Shown here piece by piece: positions 5,691 to 9,807 of a DNA stretch of 9,807 nucleotides; position 1 is the first letter of the stretch, and each line of letters starts with the position of its first letter. Both the position numbers and the translations under genes were made by a program. The notes under the pieces were generated by a model that had not been told where the DNA came from, did no database searches, and worked only from the letters and a program-made list of their open reading frames with translations. Origin of the DNA: Anaerolineales bacterium (GTDB taxonomy: Bacteria; Chloroflexota; Anaerolineae; 4572-78; J111); assembly GCA_012032575.1 (NCBI GenBank), contig JAAUSP010000262.1, positions 1 to 9,807 of the forward strand. Reading direction: 5' to 3'.

Positions 5691-7073
5691 TTATTGTCTA
5701 ACCCCCAACTCCCATAAGCAACCAGCAATAAAAAAAGTGGGCCTGTCGCTGGCAAGAAGAATTACGCCTTCTTCATTCGCTTTGGCAATGGTTTCTGGTT
5801 CGGGCATCGCCCCTTCGGTAATGATCACCGCACTTAGGTCAAGCAGCGCAGCCACAGCCACAATATTGAGATGCGCCTGCAAGGTAATCCAGATTGACTG
5901 GCGCTGTGCGCCGGCCATGACACAACTCAATAAGTCGGCGGCATAGCCACCACTGGGTCTTACCTGGTTAAAATCCTGGCTCCGAGTCAGGACGGTCAGA
6001 TTTAATTGGTCAATAATTTCTTGCAGGGTCATGTTATAATTTCTCCAGCGGGTGGTGGTCATCGGCGGGGAAATGGCCTTTTCGCTAAAGGTTTCTTCAG
6101 GCTGTAGATAAATTTTCATGTACAGGCGTGTCCCCTGGCCCGGCGTCGACTCCAGCGCCAACTCATTCACACAGCGCTGCATATTTTTCAGGCCCATGCC
6201 CGCCCCAAAGCCCATCTCCCGAATTTCCGGTGGAGCAGTTGAAAAGCCCGGCTTCATCGCCAGTTCGATATCCATGATACCCGGTCCGTCGTCAACGGTT
6301 TCCATTAGAATTTGATGAGGTTCAATTTCAACCCGTACTTCGCCACCGTGCAGGGTGTGGATAACTAAATTCATTTCAGCTTCATAAATGGCAATACCAC
6401 AGCGTCGGGCAATTTGGGGGTTGGCTCCCAAACGGAGCAAGGCTCGTTTGATATGACTGGAGGCCGTACCGCCGTGAGTAAAATCTTTGGGTTTGATCTT
6501 ATAGCGCAAAATCAGACTGGTTCGATCGGAGATAATATCCTCAAAGAGGTGGCTGGCGCGATACCGGCGCAGCTCCTCGGCCTGATAGTCATACTTTAGG
6601 GCATTCAGCAAACCACGAGTGATGTCGCCTTTAGTGATGATGCCGACCAGTTTTCCAGCCTCATTAACCACAGCCAGACGACCAAACCTGGTTTGGGCAA
6701 AAAGTTTCAAGGCTTCTACAATAGGGTCGAAAGAGTTGACGGTAATTACGTGTGTACTCATGTAGCGGGCGACTGCTACTTCTAACTCGCCCCGGCCCAT
6801 ATCGCGCAGGGCGCGGATGAGGTCTTCCAGGCTGATGATTCCAACCAGTTTCCCATCCTCCACCACCGGCGCACCCGAAATCCGGGCTTCGCGAAACAGG
6901 TTCAATACGTCCTGGACCTTCATCGTCGGCGTCGCCATTTTAATGTCGCGGGTCATGACTTCCTCAATTTTTAACTCATAGGCCAATTCCTCAACTCGGG
7001 TAATAACGCCGGCCGCCGCATCTGTTATAATCCGCTCTTGCCGGACAATATCTTGGGTAATGTTTTCTTCCAT
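5691..7073 (-). CDS. CBS-CBS-HATPase-DRTGG regulatory fusion protein
   Basis: A 460-residue soluble protein. Two CBS domains (about 36-92, with ISGAPVVEDGKLVGIISLEDL; and 104-156, with GRLAVVNEAGKLVGIITKGD) form a likely adenine-nucleotide-sensing pair. An RsbW/anti-sigma-type HATPase follows (about 195-320: N box with E231 and N235, DDGPGI 261-266, GFGAGMGL 288-295, GQGT 312-315). A DRTGG domain occupies 348-460 (GGYAADLLSCVMAGA, then IWITLQAHLNIVAVA). The linker at about 325-347 (EKAISPPMTTTRWRNYN) is low in conserved features, and an internal ATG at 6032, with GGAG ten bases before it, begins a typical stand-alone DRTGG protein of 113 residues. This could therefore be a genuine fusion or two genes merged by a lost stop or frameshift. 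The start ATG at 7073 has a weak ribosome site. A role in sensing energy charge and controlling the neighbouring redox enzyme is inferred. Confidence 0.85.
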   Translation of the reverse strand: MEENITQDIVRQERIITDAAAGVITRVEELAYELKIEEVMTRDIKMATPTMKVQDVLNLFREARISGAPVVEDGKLVGIISLEDLIRALRDMGRGELEVAVARYMSTHVITVNSFDPIVEALKLFAQTRFGRLAVVNEAGKLVGIITKGDITRGLLNALKYDYQAEELRRYRASHLFEDIISDRTSLILRYKIKPKDFTHGGTASSHIKRALLRLGANPQIARRCGIAIYEAEMNLVIHTLHGGEVRVEIEPHQILMETVDDGPGIMDIELAMKPGFSTAPPEIREMGFGAGMGLKNMQRCVNELALESTPGQGTRLYMKIYLQPEETFSEKAISPPMTTTRWRNYNMTLQEIIDQLNLTVLTRSQDFNQVRPSGGYAADLLSCVMAGAQRQSIWITLQAHLNIVAVAALLDLSAVIITEGAMPEPETIAKANEEGVILLASDRPTFFIAGCLWELGVRQ

Positions 7074-7157
7074 AGAATCAACCCAGTTGCAGTGGAACCT
7101 GTTGAGTCAAAGTTGATTACTGCTCATCTGCTCGTACAACACCAGGCGACCAAATGA

Positions 7158-7547
7158 TCAGTCCAACCCTGGATCATCGTGCCGAGATGCTGCTTTCAGA
7201 CCAGCGGCATATAAATGACCGCACGTTTCAAACATTGTAAACTGGGTACCAATGATGGGGATACCCACTTGCCGGGCCACGTCAATTGTTTCTGGCATAG
7301 GTCTTTTGCCGCGCACCATCAGGATAGCCGTAACATCAGCCATCTCGGCGGTCCGCACAATTTGCGGGTTAACCAGGCCGGTAATAAGCAAACCCTGCGC
7401 TACGTTGTAGCGGAGCACATCGCTCATTAAATCTGCCCCAAAGCCGCTGCATACCTGACGTTTTAGAGCAGTTTTACTGCACAAATCGGTGGGAAAGGGC
7501 CAAAAAAGTTCAGCCTGGGTCAGGGTCAAAACCTCATCGAGACGCAT
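7158..7547 (-). CDS. DRTGG-domain protein
   Basis: A 129-residue single-domain DRTGG protein: MRLDEVLTLTQAEL opening, CSGFGADLMSDVL (33-45), LLITGLVNPQIVRTAEMADV (53-72), LMVRGKRP (76-83) and GIPIIGTQFTMFETCGHLYAAGL (95-117). DRTGG domains are related to regulatory modules of phosphotransacetylase-type proteins and also occur as short proteins beside hydrogenase genes; their ligand is not established to my knowledge. It differs clearly from the DRTGG domain fused in the next gene, so the cluster encodes two paralogous copies. The ATG at 7547 lies six bases after the transporter stop; its GAGG ribosome site overlaps that stop codon (TGAGGATGT), suggesting coupled translation. The C-terminal tail (SRHDDPGLD) is unstructured in appearance. 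Confidence 0.87.
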   Translation of the reverse strand: MRLDEVLTLTQAELFWPFPTDLCSKTALKRQVCSGFGADLMSDVLRYNVAQGLLITGLVNPQIVRTAEMADVTAILMVRGKRPMPETIDVARQVGIPIIGTQFTMFETCGHLYAAGLKAASRHDDPGLD

Positions 7548-7553
7548 ACATCC

Positions 7554-8438
7554 TCAATTTTGTCGTTTGCGAATATAGACAAACCAGTACACCAGCCCCA
7601 CCATGACTGCCCCACCAATGATGTTGCCAATAGTAACCGGAAGCAAATTGGCTATAAAAAAGTTACTCCAGGTGAGATTGGGATAATCGGCAGCGGTCTT
7701 GCCAATAGTTTCCCAAAAATGGGCGGGAGCGCCGGCTTTGACCAACAGACCAATCGGGATAAAGTACATGTTGGCGACGCTATGTTCAAAACCGGCAGCC
7801 ACAAAAGCAGTAATTGGAAAAATGATGGACAGGATTTTATCGGTGGTAGAGCGGGCGCTGTAGCATAACCAAACCGCCAGACAAACCAGCGCATTACACA
7901 TAATGCCCAGGGCTATCGCCTGCATAAAATCCAGGCTGACCTTGCTGTTAGCAATATTTAGAATATTCAACCCGATAGATCCGCTACCAAAACCGTACTG
8001 TCCGCTGTAAAATATGAGCCAGGCTGTGGCAATGGAGCCGACAAAATTACCCACGTAAACGATGGCCCAATTCCGCCACAGCAGCGCACTGGAAACTCGT
8101 CCATCGGCCCAGGCCATAACAATTAAGTTGTTGCCGGTAAAAAGCTCCGCCCCGGCTACTACCACCAGAATCAGGCCCAGGCAAAAAGTTAATCCGTTCA
8201 ACAAGCGGATGATGCCAAAGGGCAACATATCGGCTGCCCCGGCAGTAACGGTGGTGGCAAAGATGGCCCCCAAGGCAATAAACGCCCCCGCCAGCACCGC
8301 CAAAAGGCACAACAGCAACACTTCGGGAAGCGGATAGATCACCTTGCCGGCTTGGCGCGGGTCCGGCAAATCCTTGAAATAATCCAGGAAAACAACCGTT
8401 TCGTCGAACGCCGTCAGCTCCGACCTCGCCTGCTCCAT
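7554..8438 (-). CDS. Formate/nitrite transporter (FNT) family channel with transposase-like N-terminus (chimeric ORF)
   Basis: From residue 53 on, this is an FNT-family pentameric channel: [22 protein letters not shown] (92-104), [13 protein letters not shown] (178-190), [15 protein letters not shown] (216-230, with the channel histidine H219) and [13 protein letters not shown] (265-277), with about six membrane helices. In this operon it would plausibly move formate for the downstream enzyme; nitrite or other small anions are alternatives. Residues 1-52 are not [23 protein letters not shown] followed by [16 protein letters not shown] is the conserved N-terminus of ISAs1-type transposases (DDE_Tnp_1-associated domain). 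The switch falls at the shared LAGA segment, around 8283-8295. The ATG at 8438 with GGGAGGA (8444-8450) therefore belongs to the IS gene, and the true FNT start is missing. The stop is six bases before the DRTGG start. Confidence 0.85.
   Translation of the reverse strand: MEQARSELTAFDETVVFLDYFKDLPDPRQAGKVIYPLPEVLLLCLLAVLAGAFIALGAIFATTVTAGAADMLPFGIIRLLNGLTFCLGLILVVVAGAELFTGNNLIVMAWADGRVSSALLWRNWAIVYVGNFVGSIATAWLIFYSGQYGFGSGSIGLNILNIANSKVSLDFMQAIALGIMCNALVCLAVWLCYSARSTTDKILSIIFPITAFVAAGFEHSVANMYFIPIGLLVKAGAPAHFWETIGKTAADYPNLTWSNFFIANLLPVTIGNIIGGAVMVGLVYWFVYIRKRQN
8283..8438 (-). mobile_element. ISAs1-family transposase N-terminal remnant (first 52 codons)
   Basis: Codons 1-52 of the chimeric frame, starting at ATG 8438, encode the DDE_Tnp_1-associated N-terminal domain: [20 protein letters not shown] and [10 protein letters not shown]. 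Family members continue for several hundred residues toward the catalytic DDE domain, but here the sequence changes to an FNT channel after A52. Codons are GC-rich, like the rpsU side and unlike the FNT body. No terminal inverted repeat was identified with confidence; the IS end, if present, would lie within 8439-8580. Confidence 0.75.
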
Positions 8439-8659
8439 CGCCGTCCTCCCAAATCCGAATCAGAGGACCACGACAGATTCAGCACGCAATCAATTTGTCA
8501 CCAACTCCTTCACCCGATCGCCCTGGCTGGGACTCCCCCTGTGATGGACTTTGCGACTGGTTTCTGCTAAATCGGCCCAAACTGAAAGGACGCGCGCGAT
8601 CGCTTGCGGCGACCGCAAGCGGGCGTCGCGTCGCTATTCAATGCTTGAAAGGAACACGC
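8439..8659. other. Non-coding stretch between transposase remnant and rpsU
   Basis: This 221-base gap carries the transposase ribosome site (8444-8450, minus strand), presumably the outer end of the IS, and then the rpsU leader. An open frame runs through it into rpsU, but its translation before residue 55 resembles no protein I know and I read it as non-coding. Apart from the hairpin at 8601-8621, no clear promoter or terminal repeat was recognised. Confidence 0.5.
8601..8621 (+). repeat. 9-bp hairpin in the rpsU 5' leader
   Basis: CGCTTGCGG and CCGCAAGCG are exact inverted repeats separated by CGA, making a strong stem-loop that ends 38 bases before the TTG start of rpsU. It could be an attenuator, an RNA-stability element or the terminator stem of a lost upstream gene; no T-tract follows, which argues against intrinsic termination. 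Confidence 0.5.
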
Positions 8660-8947
8660 TTGCAGGTACTCGTTCGCGACAACAATGTCGATCAGGCTCT
8701 CAAGGCGCTGAAGAAGAAGATGCAGCGCGAGGGCATTTTCCGAGAGATGAAGCTTCGCGGCCACTACGAGAAGCCGTCTGAACGAAAAGCCAGAGAGAAG
8801 GCTGAAGCGATCAGGCGCGCGCGCAAACTCGCGCGCAAGCGGGCGCAGCGCGAAGGGCTCATCCCCGGCAAGCCGAAGCCCGCCCCGCGCGTCGGAGGCC
8901 CCGGTACGGGCCGGCCGGGTGGAGCGCCCCAGCGCGTTGCGCGCTGA
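8660..8947 (+). CDS. rpsU: 30S ribosomal protein S21
   Basis: A 95-residue basic protein of the small ribosomal subunit, needed for efficient initiation near the anti-Shine-Dalgarno region. The family core is intact: [39 protein letters not shown], then the Arg/Lys-rich helix with [15 protein letters not shown]. The Pro/Gly-rich tail ([20 protein letters not shown]) is longer than in E. coli S21 and is typical of Rhizobiales such as Bradyrhizobium or Rhodopseudomonas as I recall them. The start is TTG at 8660, with AAGGA (8649-8653) six bases upstream; the frame stays open further 5' but that part is not S21-like. GC-rich codons and alphaproteobacterial ancestry contrast sharply with the minus-strand cluster, supporting a contig junction to the left. 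Confidence 0.95.
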   Translation: MQVLVRDNNVDQALKALKKKMQREGIFREMKLRGHYEKPSERKAREKAEAIRRARKLARKRAQREGLIPGKPKPAPRVGGPGTGRPGGAPQRVAR

Positions 8948-8971
8948 TCATCTAACGCGACCGACCTTTGT

Positions 8972-8996
8972 GCGGCGGGCCTTTTTTGACCGCCGC
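8972..8996 (+). terminator. Possible rpsU terminator hairpin
   Basis: GCGGCGG (8972-8978) and CCGCCGC (8990-8996) form a perfect seven-base stem 25 bases after the rpsU stop. The T6 run lies in the loop rather than after the stem, so this is not a classical intrinsic terminator. Termination just after GGGCC-T6 using a weaker upstream stem is an alternative. Confidence 0.35.
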
Positions 8997-9039
8997 CGGG
9001 TTTGTTGCGAGCCGCAAGTTCGCCGCCTTTATTCCTTGT

Positions 9040-9060
9040 ATTGATTGGCCAAGAATCAAT
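9040..9060. repeat. Inverted repeat ATTGATT-N7-AATCAAT
   Basis: Seven-base exact arms flank GGCCAAG in the gap between rpsU and the TPR lipoprotein gene, 47 bases before its ATG. The half-sites resemble FNR/FixK TTGAT/ATCAA but the spacing is too wide (N9 instead of N4), so an oxygen-regulator site is doubtful. It could be an operator or part of the promoter region. Confidence 0.35.
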
Positions 9061-9107
9061 TCGGGTTCGGCGCGTCCAAACCCGCGGCTACCGGCAATGA
9101 GGAGAGC

Positions 9108-9807
9108 ATGACCAAGCGGCTCGCGCGCCCCGGCCTGACGCGCCTCAGCGGCATCGCTGCGCTGATTGGCTTGGCGCTGGGCGGCTGCTCTTCGATCATG
9201 AACCTGCCGGGAAGCGTCGTCGACGATAGCGCGTCGGCCGCCTCGCCAGCCAACCTTGCTTCGCTTACCGACGTGCTGAGCAAGAACCCGAACGATCCAC
9301 AGGCCTACAATATGCGCGGCTCGGTGCTCGGTCAGTCCGGCCGCTATCAGGAAGCGATCACCGATTTTGACAAGGCGATCGCACTCGACGCCACTTATGC
9401 GCAGGCTTACGCCAATCGCGCTCTTGCCAACCGGCAACTCGGCCAAGTCGATCTTGCCCTCGCCGACTATGACCGCGCCCTCGACATCGACGCAGCCTAC
9501 GCGGTCGCCTATGTCGGCCGCGGCATGGTGCGCCGTGACAAAGGCCAGCTCCTCGAGGCGCTGCAGGACTTCAACAAGGCGATCCAGATCCGGCCCGACA
9601 ACGCGCAGGCCTACTACAATCGCGGCCTGCTCTATCAGAGCCAGAAGCAGCACCAGTACGCGATCGACGACCTAACGACCGCGATCGGCCTGTCGCAGCA
9701 GCAGGCCGAGCCGTTCGTGGCGCGGGCCTTTGAGCCATCTCGCGGTCGGCGACGTCAAGGCGGCGGCCGACGATCTCGACGACCGGCGGTCGAAGATCGA
9801 GCCCGAG
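9108..9807 (+). CDS. TPR-repeat lipoprotein (partial, frameshifted near its visible end)
   Basis: An exported lipoprotein: basic N-terminus, hydrophobic stretch LSGIAALIGLALGG and a lipobox LGGC with C27 as the acylation site. About four TPR repeats follow (near 62-95, 97-129, 131-163, 165-198), with recurring signatures such as AYANRALANRQLGQ and AYYNRGLLYQSQ, so it probably scaffolds protein interactions in the periplasm. It resembles NlpI-like TPR lipoproteins common in Rhizobiales, but the exact family is not identified. The ATG at 9108 has GAGGAG (9099-9104) upstream at a short spacing. After about residue 206 the frame turns into an Arg-rich, non-TPR sequence; shifting one base near 9725-9732 gives SHLAVGDVKAAADDLD, the expected continuation. 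The gene runs off the window. It lies 160 bases downstream of rpsU. Confidence 0.85.
   Translation, partial: MTKRLARPGLTRLSGIAALIGLALGGCSSIMNLPGSVVDDSASAASPANLASLTDVLSKNPNDPQAYNMRGSVLGQSGRYQEAITDFDKAIALDATYAQAYANRALANRQLGQVDLALADYDRALDIDAAYAVAYVGRGMVRRDKGQLLEALQDFNKAIQIRPDNAQAYYNRGLLYQSQKQHQYAIDDLTTAIGLSQQQAEPFVARAFEPSRGRRRQGGGRRSRRPAVEDRAR
9723..9732 (+). other. Frameshift site in the TPR lipoprotein gene
   Basis: Around CGGGCCTTTGAG the reading frame leaves the TPR pattern; the alternative frame from 9733 reads SHLAVGDVKAAADDLDD. A one-base indel explains it. The following RRSKIEPE looks further disturbed, consistent with low-quality sequence near a contig end. Confidence 0.65.

Noticed and set aside
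8495..8659. N-terminal extension of rpsU in the same frame
   Set aside because: S21 homology begins exactly at the TTG at 8660, which has its own ribosome site; the upstream translation is unrelated and overlaps the leader hairpin.
8952..9653. Minus-strand open frame of 233 codons
   Set aside because: It lies opposite the TPR lipoprotein in GC-rich DNA, where antisense frames stay open by composition; its translation shows no family features while the plus strand has a lipobox and TPRs.
1..9807. CRISPR array, tRNA or rRNA genes
   Set aside because: No regularly spaced direct repeats, cloverleaf sequences or rRNA-like stretches were seen on either strand.

Overview
The window looks like two unrelated genomic sources joined end to end. 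Roughly positions 1-8282 carry a dense run of minus-strand genes resembling an anaerobic bacterium, most likely Chloroflexota (my inference from protein flavour, not a search). Roughly positions 8283-9807 carry GC-rich DNA with an ISAs1-type transposase N-terminus, an alphaproteobacterial (Rhizobiales-like) rpsU and a plus-strand TPR lipoprotein. The seam lies inside a reading frame: codons 1-52 of the gene ending at 7554 are transposase-like and the rest is a formate/nitrite transporter. Chimeric metagenome assembly is the simplest explanation; a real IS fusion is possible.

Minus-strand cluster, in transcription order from right to left: formate/nitrite-family channel (7554-8438), DRTGG-domain protein (7158-7547), CBS-CBS-HATPase-DRTGG fusion (5691-7073), PHP-domain protein (4863-5627), a likely promoter with two perfect palindromes (about 4791-4834), NuoE-like [2Fe-2S] subunit (4192-4734), HATPase protein (3612-4184), small thioredoxin-like ferredoxin (3224-3592), NuoF/HydB-like flavoprotein split by a one-base frameshift (1412-3192), a DUF6064-like membrane protein (747-1409), and the start of a large iron-sulfur/molybdopterin oxidoreductase running off the left edge (1-701).

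Together these describe an NAD(H)-linked, multi-cluster oxidoreductase. NuoE and NuoF form the diaphorase and the truncated subunit supplies the catalytic site. The first visible cysteines of its next domain (C-x2-C-x3-C) point to a Mo/W-bis-PGD enzyme of the formate dehydrogenase/NuoG type rather than an [FeFe] hydrogenase. The formate-type channel in the same cluster makes formate dehydrogenase the best guess. The accompanying PHP, DRTGG, CBS and HATPase proteins are the kind of set usually seen beside clostridial-type bifurcating [FeFe] hydrogenases, so a hydrogenase-style sensory module paired with a formate-type enzyme and a membrane protein is the most interesting biology here.

The right end holds ribosomal protein S21 (TTG start, 5' hairpin) and a TPR lipoprotein whose frame is broken near 9725-9732, close to the sequence end. 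No tRNA, rRNA or CRISPR array was seen, and no gap between genes exceeds about 225 bases.
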